From: Impatiens glandulifera
Lineage: Eukaryota; Streptophyta; Magnoliopsida; Ericales; Balsaminaceae
DNA length: 64,000 bases
Direction: 5' to 3'
Assembly (NCBI RefSeq): GCF_907164915.1
Contig: NC_061869.1
Location: 10,651,721-10,715,720, forward strand
The position numbers were made by a program, and so were the translations under genes. This document shows positions 38,689 through 49,100 of the stretch, piece after piece. The notes under the pieces are model-generated. The model ran no database searches and had not been told where the DNA came from. It saw only the letters and a list, made by a program, of their open reading frames with translations. Numbering within the stretch: the stretch's first letter is position 1; each line of letters begins with the position of its first letter.

Positions 38689-38798
38689 TTCAGATTAATT
38701 AATTAGGTAGATTTAATAATGTTTTTAACTTTATATTCATTTTTATTACTACTTTATTTCAATTATTCACTCATTTTTATTAATGGTGTGAATTAAGA

Positions 38799-40616
38799 AT
38801 GTCAGAAGGTCCTAAAACAACTTGGAAGAGTATGAGGAAGACACCCAAGAAATTGGATAAGAGTTACCAAAACCTACTTGCCCAATCTAAGTCGTTAAAG
38901 CAACGAGGATCGTCTTCGAGAGACCAACCACCGATTCCTGTGGTCCCGATAGCTACTGCGCCTCCCCGAACATACGAGACTGAAGACGATATTGATGACT
39001 TCGCAGAGTATATAGAGAGCACATTCGCTGATAACCTGCCTACCGATGAGGCTGAAGACGAGGGTCTTGAGGAGCCTATCGAGGAGCAGGATGACGAGGA
39101 GGAGCACGGGACCACTCCCGACCCATCATCGACAGGTATTTCGTTTACAAATTAGTTAGTGTTTCAATTGATTGACATATTTAATTAAGATTTTGATAAT
39201 TTTGAAGAATCTTCTGCCCGTAAAAGACGGGGGAAGAACAAGAATATTGCGCTGTCTAAGAGGCTAGCGGGGACGAGGATCCCTCTAACGTTTAGAGAGA
39301 AGGATGGGAGGCCAGGCGGTACAGACGTGGGAAGGACAAGGTGGTCTAGACATGTGGGGTCGATTATCCGGGACCCCGCAGCCGTCTCACACCGTCTTCT
39401 CAAGTGGAAGGCTTTAAGTGCAGACCAATTGGATTCACTGTGGACTGCTATCAAGGTAATACTTATAACTTGATTAATATACATTACGTCATTAAATAAT
39501 TATTTGTAACATTTGGATGTTATTTTTTTCAGGATCCGTTCGAAGCGACTAATGGCGACATTGAGTATTTTCGAAAGACCGGGTTGGGACACGCCAATCA
39601 GATATGGGATAGATGGCGGTCGGATTTGAACAAGAATTATATCCGCGTCCACAAAGGAGACGAGGCGGCGGTACTGGCTAATCCTCCACCGGACTACGAT
39701 CGAGATGATTGGGAGTTTGTGTGTCGCAACCATTTCTTCACAGAAACGTTTAAGGTACGGTTTCATAATTCAAATAAAAGTTGATATTAATTAATCTAAC
39801 TTCATTTGTTATTTCAAATACAGAGACACAGTTCTACAAATATGAAGAATCGGAAGAATCTAAAATTCCCGCATCGAACGGGAAGTAGACCGTTTGCACA
39901 AATTGAAGACGAGTTGGTAAGTACATTATTTGTAATAACTTAATATGTAGATTGTTATTAATTATATAAATCATTTATTTCAACAGGCGATTGAAATGGG
40001 ACGGCCACCGTCTGTAATTGAAGTATTCAAGAGGACCCGTACACCAAAACCGACACAAGAAAACCCAACACCCGTCCCGGGCGAACACGTGCAAGAGAAA
40101 ATTGTAAGTGAATTGAATAAGTCTAGTTTTTTATTATAGAAATGATATTTTATTTGAATTGTGCAGGCTGAGATGGAAGAGGTTGTTAGTAACGAACCGG
40201 GAATATCGGATTTTGAATTGACGGAGAGGGTGTTCGGACAACAAAAACACGGGGTAGTGTTCGGAATGGGATCAGGCGTCCAGCCCACACACTTTCGTGA
40301 GGATCGTCGTAGTGGAAACAGTTCACAGCGAAACAGTGAGCGATTGTTAGAAGAGAATCAAATAATGAAGCTCAAGCTGGAGGAACTGGAGAAGAGAGAT
40401 GAAGAAAGAAGGCAGAAAATGGAAGAATTGCAATCGGAAAAGAAAGAAATTGTGGAAAGAATGGAGAGGGAGAAGTTAGAGATTACCGAAAAAATGGAGA
40501 GGGAGAAGTCAGAGATTACCGAAAAAATGGAGAGGGAGAAGTTAGAGATGAACGCGAGAATGGAGAGAATCGAATTATATATGACGCAACAACCACCTCC
40601 TCCCCCCACAAGCTAA
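38799..40616 (+). CDS. TNPA-type CACTA protein (Ptta/En/Spm transposase 24 family)
   Basis: Six exons join in frame: 38799-39135, 39208-39455, 39533-39754, 39824-39916, 39987-40103 and 40167-40616, giving 488 residues. The N-terminal motif (residues 6-30) is shared with the small protein at 31213. An acidic region follows (DEAEDEGLEEPIEEQDDEEE). The plant transposase (Ptta/En/Spm) core spans about residues 140-300 (RWSRHVGSIIRDPAAVSHRL, LWTAIKDPFEATNGDIEYF, WDRWRSDL). A C-terminal coiled coil contains three 11-residue repeats (MEREKLEITEK), then PPPPPT. TNPA proteins bind subterminal repeats and bring the ends together. The ATG follows an AG acceptor by one base and lies 110 bp after the transposase stop, so joint transcription with alternative splicing is likely. 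Confidence 0.88.
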
Positions 40617-40839
40617 GGTTGTTTCGATTATGAACATGTTTTCATTATAGTAGTTAAATTTATAACAGATTGTTCGGAATATTTGTTTGGTTTCGAATTT
40701 TGTAATGTTCACGATCAATTAATGTGATCGTTTAATGTATGCTGCATTTCTTTTATCATTAATATATTGGTTTGGCTGAACAAGTTTTGGTTAGGTTTTG
40801 GTTGCGAGCAAAATAATCCGCACATTTTTAAAAATTTAG

Positions 40840-41580
40840 GGGAAAAAACCGAAAGTAATATTGAAATCTCTCGGTTTTTCTCTTTTTGGAAAAAACGAGA
40901 GATATTAGAAAACTCTCGGTTTTAAGCCAAAGAGAAAACCGAGAGTTATATGACAAACCCTCGGTTTTTATCCTAAAGAGGAAAACCGAGAGTTATTTAC
41001 AAAACTTTCGGTTTTCCTCTTCGGGTAAAAACCGAGAGTTTTAATATAACTTTCGGTTTTCTTGAAAAGGAGAAAACCGAGAGTTAGTGGAAAACTCTCG
41101 GTTTTACAAGAAGAGGAAAACCGAGAGTTATTTACAAAACTTTCGGTTTTAACCGAAGAGGAAAACCGAAAGTTTTGTAAATAACTCTCGGTTTTCCTCT
41201 TCGGGTAAAACCGAAAGTTCTTTGCAAAACCCTCGGTTTTTCCACAGAGAAAAACTGAAAGTTATTTGTAAAAAGAGGAAAACCGAAAGGTCTTTATAAA
41301 ACCCTCGGTTTTTCCACAAAAGAGGAAAACCGAGAGGTCTTTGTAAAACCCTCGGTTTTTCCAAAAAAGAAAAACCGAAAGTACTTGTAAAACCCTCGGT
41401 TTTCCCACAAAGAGAAAAACCCGAAAGTTTTCATATAACTCTCGGTTTTTCTCTTTGTGGAAATCCCGAGAGAGTCAATACCGAGGGATGGCGAGAGTTA
41501 CTAAAACCTTCGGTAAGGTGTCTTTACCGAGAGTTATAGGGTCAAAACCGAGAGTTTTAACTCTCGGTTTTGACCATTTT
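40840..41580. repeat. Right subterminal repeats of the CACTA element
   Basis: About 20 copies of AAAACCGAGAGTT / AAAACCGAAAGTT and inverses, closely packed up to the right terminus. Consecutive copies alternate in orientation so that neighbouring pairs can fold into hairpins. Confidence 0.9.
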
Positions 41581-41593
41581 TTCACCAGTGTAA

Positions 41594-42430
41594 GTTATTA
41601 TACTTTAAATATTCAAGGTTTCATTTAAGTAAATACTTGGATATTTATAAATAAATAAACATACAAAATAGTTATTATATAAAAAAAATAGTTATGTATA
41701 ATTTTGTTATTTTGTTAATTAAATTAGTTATTTTAAATAATTAATTTAGTTATCGACTAGATTAGTTGTTGGATTAGATTTTGCAAATTAATTTTGTTAT
41801 TTTATTAATTAAATTAGTTGTTTTAAATAATTAATTTAGTTATTAGTTGTTAGATTAGATTTTACAATTTAATTTTGAATTTGACTTAGTTAGCATTTTA
41901 TTATAATTAGAATTGTTCCTTAGAAATATGAATAATTAAAAATAAAATTGTAAAATTGCTTTCTTTTCATTCATTAAAAGTTTGTTTAATTTTAATTATG
42001 AATAAATATGATTATTTTCTTTTAAAAAGAATAATTATTTGTTTTTTATTTTAATCATTTTTTTCCTTTTCATCCTTTTTTTAATAAAATTTTGTAGACA
42101 AAAGTGGAAAAGAACAGTTGGGGGCAAAATCAAAAAGAAAAGAGAATGATACATCCGTGGTATTTTGGAGAAATTGTGGGGGCAAAATCAAAAGGGAAAG
42201 AGAAAGAGAAAGATGCAACCATGTATGAGTTGAGGGAGCTTGAAAGACTTGGTCATTTTTTAATTAAAAAATAAAATGACCAAGTATTACGTCATTTTTT
42301 AAATTAGATCTTAAATGTCAGGATAACACTTGACATTTAGTGACATGTAAAGTGAAGATTGATCCATTTTTAAAACATTTATACATGTTTAAACGGAAAT
42401 ATTTTTCCAACCTGTAAGGGTGTTAAAATG
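41594..42430. other. AT-rich intergenic DNA
   Basis: Imperfect repetition of TTAATTTAGTTAT...TTAGATTAGATTTT is seen at 41680-41880. No gene is visible. Confidence 0.5.
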
Positions 42431-44680
42431 GGCCTTGGACATTTAGGGTTTCTCATGAGTTCCCTATAAATACACACTTGCACAAATGACACTAGCTTCC
42501 CTTTCTATTTCTCCACAAAACTGCCCACTTTCAAAATCTAAGCAAGAGCACCAACTAGTGTAGTTGTATCTCAAGTCTCTTTCTTAGAGTTTTCATCATT
42601 TTTATAAGATCTAAGTGCAACCCCTTTGTAAGATACATTGATCTCTTTGTTTGTTTTTATTTTATAATTACCTATAACATTGAATTAATATTTGCATGAT
42701 TTTATAATAGTTTTCTGTTTTGCTTTAACTTATTTTCACTTTCACTTGTATATAATTTAATATTAAGAAAATTGAGTAAAACAAAGAAAAAACATAAATA
42801 AAATGTAAAATTAAACTATTCTAACTTAGGATATAAAAGAAAACAAAATTGGCCGTTGAATTAGCCATTTCAAAAAAAACTAAAAAAAATAACAATATGC
42901 TTTGATTTGTTTAATTTTTTTTTATATATTTTATGATGTTAAATCTAGAATTTTACTTTATATACTTGTTTATTAATGTGTTAATAATATAATTAGAAAT
43001 TTTCATTTAGTTTGGGATCCATCTGGATCCAATTAGTTAAATAACTAAATAACTGAGAGCATGTCTAACAAAAGAAAACTAGTGGGTTTCTATCAATTAG
43101 CGATGCTTAAGACCGGAGAAACTAGCCCTGGGATGCACTGGAAGAGCCTCCGACCGAGAAATATGCACCTTGGAGCGTACGCAGGTGCTAGCCGACCGAG
43201 GAGCTTCTCTACACGTAGATGTCGACGCCTTCCCGATGCTTCCAGCGCTTCTGGACACTGTTGTGCACACTAGACCGAGAAAACTAGCATGACTCTACGC
43301 CTGTGCTGGTTTTTCTAACGCTCAAGACCCTCAAGATGGACCCAAGACCCTTTACCTGACCGAGAAAACTTAGCCCTGGGCCCGACTCCTTTAGACATCC
43401 CTTAGGATTTTAATTAATTAATTATTTTTTTTTATTTTTTTTATTAGCCTCTTTGGGCTATAATTTGCACTCAAAAAGGACCTACTACATGTTTAGAACT
43501 GAAAGGGTGAGCTGCTGCTGGCCAAGGACCGATGCTTACTTCACCTGGCGACCGATGATTGTTGTTGCTTGCTACGTACTGCTGACCGAAGATCGACGCT
43601 TGCTGCACCTGGCAACCAAGGACTGTTGTTGCTTGCTATTGCTGACCGAAGACCGACGTTTGTTGTACCTGGCGATCGACGTTGGCTGTATTCGATTGAG
43701 CCAGGTCCAATTCTTGACCGAGGGCTAAGTCTTCGACCATGGAGGCTTAGACATAGCCCATTTTTATTTATTTTATTTATTTTATTTTTTTAGACTTAGG
43801 ATTGTTTGGTTGGATTTTTTTATTTGCTTAGTTAAGAGTATGTGGCTTGCTTGATCCTAGGTTAGAATACATTTTAAAATTAAATTCTTAACTAAAATTG
43901 AACCTAGCCCTAATTTAGACTTATGATTTTTCTTAGACTTAGAATTATTTTTATTTTATAAGTTCTTTTGAACTACAAATTTTTTATAAAACCAAAAAAA
44001 ATAAATTAGAGCCTTCATATAATTTCCTTCAATAAAGTTCTTAAAAATCAATATAAACTTAAGTCAATTAAATTTTTATTCATAATTTGCTTAGTTTTGA
44101 TTTTTAGGATAACTTTATGTGTGGATTTATGCTTAGGTTTTTCTTGTTTTTCTTTAAGTTTTGTCCTTGTTTATTACTTCTTTGTTTTTTATCTAATGCA
44201 AAGCCTTAGAATGTTAAAATGGAAAATTTTAAATCGTAAAATATAAGGAGTTTAAAAGAACGGCCAAAATTAATTAGTAGAGACCTTAGGGACGTTGTGG
44301 GACGTAGCGTCTAAAAAATCATTTCTCACACGTAACCAAACGCCGAACTCACTCTCCTAATTTTTTATTTTTAAAATTATGTGACAACTCTCTAGTCGTG
44401 AGATTAATTAATATTTAAAAAGTTAAAGTAGGCCTATGACATACTTCACATTAAAAAACTCTTAGTCTCTTTCAGATTCGACATAATGGTAAGTTATGGA
44501 GTTGTCTACAAAGTCTCGTTTTATAAACTTAAAATTTTCAAACCTTAAAATTAATCCCCCTCACGTTTTCAAAATAATTATTTTTTAAAAAGAGCGTCCC
44601 AGATTTTTCAAACTCGTCGATCAAAAAATATTTTTTTTAAAAAATCGATCACAGTACTTGAGCAGTTACACATTCAACGG
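42430..44680 (+). mobile_element. LTR-like block, possibly a solo LTR of a Gypsy/Tat-type element
   Basis: A promoter-like segment (CCCTATAAATACACAC at 42463-42478) is followed by a leader without coding capacity. About 2 kb of noncoding sequence then ends in a region (44285-44640) with ACGTAACCAAACGCCGAACT, CTCTCTAGTCGTGAG, GAGCGTCCCAGATTTTTC and CTCGTCGATC. From memory, this kind of U5 sequence is seen in large plant Tat/Ogre LTRs. No termini, primer site or gag-pol are recognisable, so family and borders are tentative. Confidence 0.35.
43512..43690 (+). repeat. About 60-bp tandem repeat (3 units)
   Basis: GCTGACCGAAGATCGACGCT at 43581 recurs as GCTGACCGAAGACCGACGTT at 43641, with a diverged copy at 43515. 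Units share CACCTGGC and TGTTGTTGCTTGCTA. It is GC-richer than the surroundings. Confidence 0.75.
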
Positions 44681-47600
44681 TGGAAGTAAAGTTATAAGGC
44701 CACCAAACTTTATGTGGAGAGGTACACTAGTTATTTCAACTAGACAACTACATGATGTGGTCAATGAACAAAAAAAGAAAATTGTTTGGAAAAGACAAGC
44801 TTACTAAGTGAATTGGTATATGAAGTTTTTGTAAGGAGGTAAATTTTTAAATTTGGGTAGATGTATGTAATGAATGCAGTATTATGAATTTGAATAGATG
44901 TATGTAATGATGCATTACTTTGAATTTGGGAGGTATGGACTGATGCATTTTGCTGCTATATAATTTATAATGTTATTATATAAAATTTTATTAATGTTAA
45001 TTTGCAAGAAACGTAGTGCAATGAAAGCTTCGAGCAATGAAGTGATTAACATATTCGATTTCACTAAAATAAAAGAACGACCCGTCAACCCAATTTAAAT
45101 GAAATGTCCAAAAGCCTTAAGTTTTTAAGTTAGTTGGGACAAGTTGCTTATATATATAGATAATTAATTTACACGAGATAGATTGAGATTTTATATAAGT
45201 ATGAGTGATATATATAAAGAACAATGGTGTAATTTAAAATTTTGATTATAATAGTGGAATCGAGTTCCTAACAGAGCTCGATGGAAACGTAGACCATTTT
45301 TGGGTCGAACTCCGATATCAAATCTTATGTTGTTGTATTCTCTTTGTGGTTGTTTGTTGCTAAATTTCTCTGTTTGTTCTTTGATTGATCAGGAGGGAAT
45401 ATCCCTCCATTAGATAATTTGGGATATGCGTTGGAAATCAGTACCCGTGTTATCAGGGATGATAATTGAATATGAGGTACCGTCGGGATATAGTCGAGGT
45501 CAAGAATGAGTAACTATATTGAAATCGGGTACAATATTATCCCTTGTTGCCATCTCTCTAGATATAGGTGAACTTAATGAAAAGTATTTTTCGGGAAAAA
45601 TAATTTTAATTGTTTTTTTTTAATGAAAATAATAAGATTTATGTAAGTACAACGACAAACATATGAGAAATAAAAATAAAAGTTATAAATACAAACTCCA
45701 CACTTAATATATTATGGAAATTCGTAAATTTTTAAAATTAACAATTAGTTTCCAGATCAACCTAAGTTTCTCCGAAAAGATTCATATACTAATGGATGTT
45801 TATAAAGTGGTTAAATATTTAAAGTTCATTATTAATATTTTCCACTCATATAAGAGAGATGCATGAATTTTGGGTCTTCCTCCTTCATCCTGAGTATAAT
45901 TCAAACTCGTCAAAATCTTTCCCCTTTATTTCCGCAGCAAAATCAGAAAAAGCCCATCATTACTCTTTACATTTGGTTGGTTCCTAAAAAAAAATTCTAA
46001 CTAAAATATAGAGAGAATATTTTCATTTTCTAATAGAAAAATATTAGTTTTTGAATAAAGAAATGGGATTTTTCTCTATATTATATATTATTACAGATAA
46101 GCATATAAGGAGGTCCTATTAACTATATATGGTAATGAAACAATTAATTTTGTTCTCTTAAACACCACTAGTATCACTTGAACTATTTTAGCGAGTTCAT
46201 AAAAGTAATTATTATGAGTTAATAAAAAAAAATCATACAAAATATTATTAACTTAAATATTAAGAAGAAACTCATTACAGAAACTCGAAAATCAACAACC
46301 AATTGGCATAACAAGAGAGATGTGAAAATTTTATAGTGACATCAATTAAATGCCACCCACTATGAGGAATTGCAAATCGACTTCAACACATATGATGTTT
46401 ATTTAGGTCATTTTGAGTTTTACTTATTGTTTTTCTTTTGTTATTTTTTTATCTTGTCACATTTTTCTAAATAGTAAATAACTAATAAAATGAAATTTTT
46501 CATTCACTCACGCAACTTTATGATTGAAAACGGTATTATTAATTAGGAGGGTGAGAAAAGTTCGGATCGAATCGGATGATTGAATCTGAGATCTTTTGAG
46601 GTAACGCAAACGCATCAGTTTTCGGTGGTGTTTAATCCATATACAAAGTTGGTGTCAACAATGTCACTACACATGTATTATTAATATTTCTTTTGACAAA
46701 TAAGTCAAATATTATGAAATGTATAACCAATTTTTAATAATAGTCAACCCATTTCACTATTTAGGATACATTTAAAATGTTTCATAAACTCCATACTCAC
46801 AAACATTTAATATAATGAAACACAATAATTATATATATATATAAGATTACACATGCACCTTGTTGGTTAGCATCATAAAACATGAGTTGCTTCTTCTCAA
46901 CCAGTCTAAATAACTAATTAAATAACCTATTTAAATCTACATTGTCTAGTAAATTGCAATAAAATTTACATTTCCCATGTCTATTGATAAATTCCTAGTT
47001 AGTGGTTCCATGGATGGTCAAGATCAATACTTCTCTTGTCAACATATATATTCCCTTCATTAAGCAAACATTTTCTCACGACTGAACATAAATGTTAAGG
47101 AGTTGATACTCGGAATTTAATCATTCTCTTGAAGATCCTCAATCCATCCAAAGAGGGATGTGATATGCTCCATTATCAAGATAGAGTCAAGATTTCAATT
47201 GTGTACTATACACCTCATATATATGGTCTCAAACTTGAATGTTACACTCATTTGAATGTCATGCGTGAACTTAAATCATTTCTAGTACATCGGAATAAAC
47301 ATAAACAATTGAAAAATCTAAAAAGATCATCCTCTAGAAATTCAAATCACAAGATAATACTCAAAGTAAGTAGGTATTAAGTAAACATCACCACGTTATT
47401 TAAAATAAAAAGTAAGAAAAACCCTAAAACTACATAAATGAATACAACACAAAATAATTCTTGTTCTTTCGAATAAAAGTATATGTTTCGATCCATATTT
47501 AACGCGTTTCAACTTTTCAAACCAAATAAATAAAACCTTCTAATGTTAAAACATGCAATAGTAGGGGACAAAATCATTGTGTTTCTAATTTCTTATGTAG

Positions 47601-47930
47601 TGAAATAATTCATATACAAACAAATCCACCTGGAGAATGGAGCCGTTAGTGGGCTCTCCCCCAGTATCATCGCATATCACAGGTGAGTGCGTACGATTAT
47701 TGTATGTCTGCTAAAGTGCAATGCCAATGCCAGAAAACAGACCTAGGGTTAGTTTGATTCAACTTATTTACTATAATAAACCATCTTCAATTCATTCAAC
47801 CATCTTCATCACAATGGTAACTTAAATCAAACAAGCACATAAGTATGGGGAAAGTAAAAGGTAAAATTATGGTCAAATTGAACTCCACCACGTCATCTTA
47901 TTGTTTTCTTTACCAAAACCATGTTTTCTC
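44681..47930. other. Intergenic DNA with a possible Copia LTR remnant
   Basis: At about 45235-45400, AATAGTGGAATCGAGTTCCT, GGAAACGTAGACC and GGGTCGAACTCC then TTGTTGTATTCTCT resemble the U5 part of Copia LTRs, without partner or gag-pol. A short open stretch at 44685-44805 (RPPNFMWRG then WKRQAY) is unassigned. The rest is AT-rich with no gene visible. Confidence 0.35.
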
Positions 47931-47994
47931 TCTCTATTAATACAGCCATCATCTACTATACCCTAATTAAAATCTATCAAACATACAGACTCAG

Positions 47995-48162
47995 ATGGAG
48001 ATAGTGACCCTTCATTCTTCTTCTTCTTCTTAATATTACTAACTGGTTTTAATCATCTTGATAGCTCAACTTGTTTTTTGCAGGTTATTTGTAATGGCGG
48101 AGTATTCACAGCTTAAACTAGTTCTAGGGTTCATCTATGTTTCTTCTTTCAGGTTCATATGA
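47995..48162 (+). other. Two short frames in the MIR319 primary transcript (miPEP candidates)
   Basis: The first ATG after the probable transcription start (47995) opens a 12-codon frame (MEIVTLHSSSSS, stop 48031-48033). A second ATG (48094) opens a 22-codon frame (MAEYSQLKLVLGFIYVSSFR then FI, stop at 48160-48162). Some plant pri-miRNAs encode regulatory peptides (miPEPs) from such frames. Nothing here proves translation. Confidence 0.3.
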
Positions 48163-48837
48163 AATTTGTTCTTGCAAAACTTTTTATATTTGGTACTTTC
48201 TCTCTCTTTGGTAAATAATTTCATGAGGTTTCTAAAGAACATTATTGCAGGGTTATTGTGTTTGGATCTAAAGAATATTTGAACTAGGGTTGGCTTGGAG
48301 TACATAGATATTGAAGAGAAGCTTTAAATTGAGTAAACTTCTGATTCTCTTCCATTTTATATAGGTTTTCATATATTTAAACATTAATTTCATTTCTAGA
48401 TTATATGTATTGGTGTCTTTTCTTCATGCATGTTTCTGTTCATTGATCCATCAATCTTTAGGTTTAGCTTTGTAGCAGCATCGATTTTCATGAATTCAGA
48501 AAATCAATCGAAAAGCTATCTTTATCTGGATTCACTATGAAACTAGTCATTTTAGGGTTAGCTAGGTTAAGTTCATGGAGGGGAAGGAGTGACGTTTCCA
48601 ACCAAAATAAAATAATGCTTATCTTTTGATTGATTGTAAAGATTCTTTTCTTTCTCTTAATAAGATAGAAAGAATTTCATTAATTACAAAATTAGTGTGA
48701 AAGATGTAATTAGATTCATAAAAACATGTTCATTACTTTCTTGTTTTGTCATTACTAATTGTCAATTGAATTTGTAATGTTTTAAATGTGCCTGGCTTAC
48801 TATGATTTCTCTAACATTCTTTAAATCTATATGTATA

Positions 48838-49045
48838 GCCCTGATGTAATACAAGGGAGCTTTCTTCAGTCCACTCACGGCGGATTAGGTTTGAGATTAT
48901 CTGCCGACTCATTCATTCGAACATGCTAGAGATTGAGGATTGAATTGTGTCTGTCGTGAACGTATGAATGATGCGGGAGATAATTTTCGTTCCTTTCTTC
49001 TCCTTGCTTGGACTGAAGGGAGCTCCCTTTCTATTATAATCCGAT
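48838..49045 (+). ncRNA. MIR319: miR319 precursor hairpin
   Basis: The mature miR319 lies at 49008-49028, beginning TTGGACTGAAGGGAGCTCCC, and matches miR319a/b as I remember it over the full 21 nt. It pairs with the 5' arm at 48854-48874 (AGGGAGCTTTCTTCAGTCCA). A second conserved stem, 48893-48919 (GAGATTATCTGCCG, CTCATTCATTCG) with 48961-48988, gives the long double-stem shape typical of MIR319/MIR159 precursors processed from loop to base. The lower stem continues with AATACAA against TTCTATT. Confidence 0.96.
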
Positions 49046-49100
49046 CTATGTCTATTTCTTTTGAAACTCGTGCTAGGGTTTAGCTTGTCGCGCGTTCACC

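Larger units (their letters stand above)
30452..41590 (+). mobile_element. Complete CACTA (En/Spm) transposon, 11.1 kb
   Basis: The left terminus CACTGGTAAAAAAAGG (30452) and the right terminus TTTTTTCACCAGTG (ending 41590) are inverted repeats of about 14 bp. They are flanked by an exact 3-bp target duplication TAA (30449-30451 and 41591-41593), as expected for CACTA elements. In order it contains left subterminal repeats, a small gene (31213-31509), hairpin arrays, a TNP2 transposase gene (35388-38688), a TNPA-type gene (38799-40616) and right subterminal repeats. Both main genes are open throughout once spliced, so the copy may be autonomous. Confidence 0.95.
47940..49100 (+). ncRNA. MIR319: MIR319 primary transcript (approximate limits)
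   Basis: The hairpin 48838-49045 carries mature miR319 on its 3' arm. Upstream lie a promoter-like CT-rich stretch with TATTAATA (47934-47941), several short frames and probable introns (acceptors TTTTTTGCAG before 48084 and ATTATTGCAG before 48252). Transcript ends are guesses. miR319 limits CIN-type TCP transcription factors and so controls leaf shape, cell proliferation and flower development. Confidence 0.75.

Noticed and set aside
38864..39115. Open frames on the minus strand within the TNPA-type gene
   Set aside because: They are shadows of the acidic coding exon 38799-39135 (Asp/Glu codons read as Ser/Arg).
41149..41364. 71-codon minus-strand frame
   Set aside because: It consists entirely of CACTA subterminal repeats and has no independent support.
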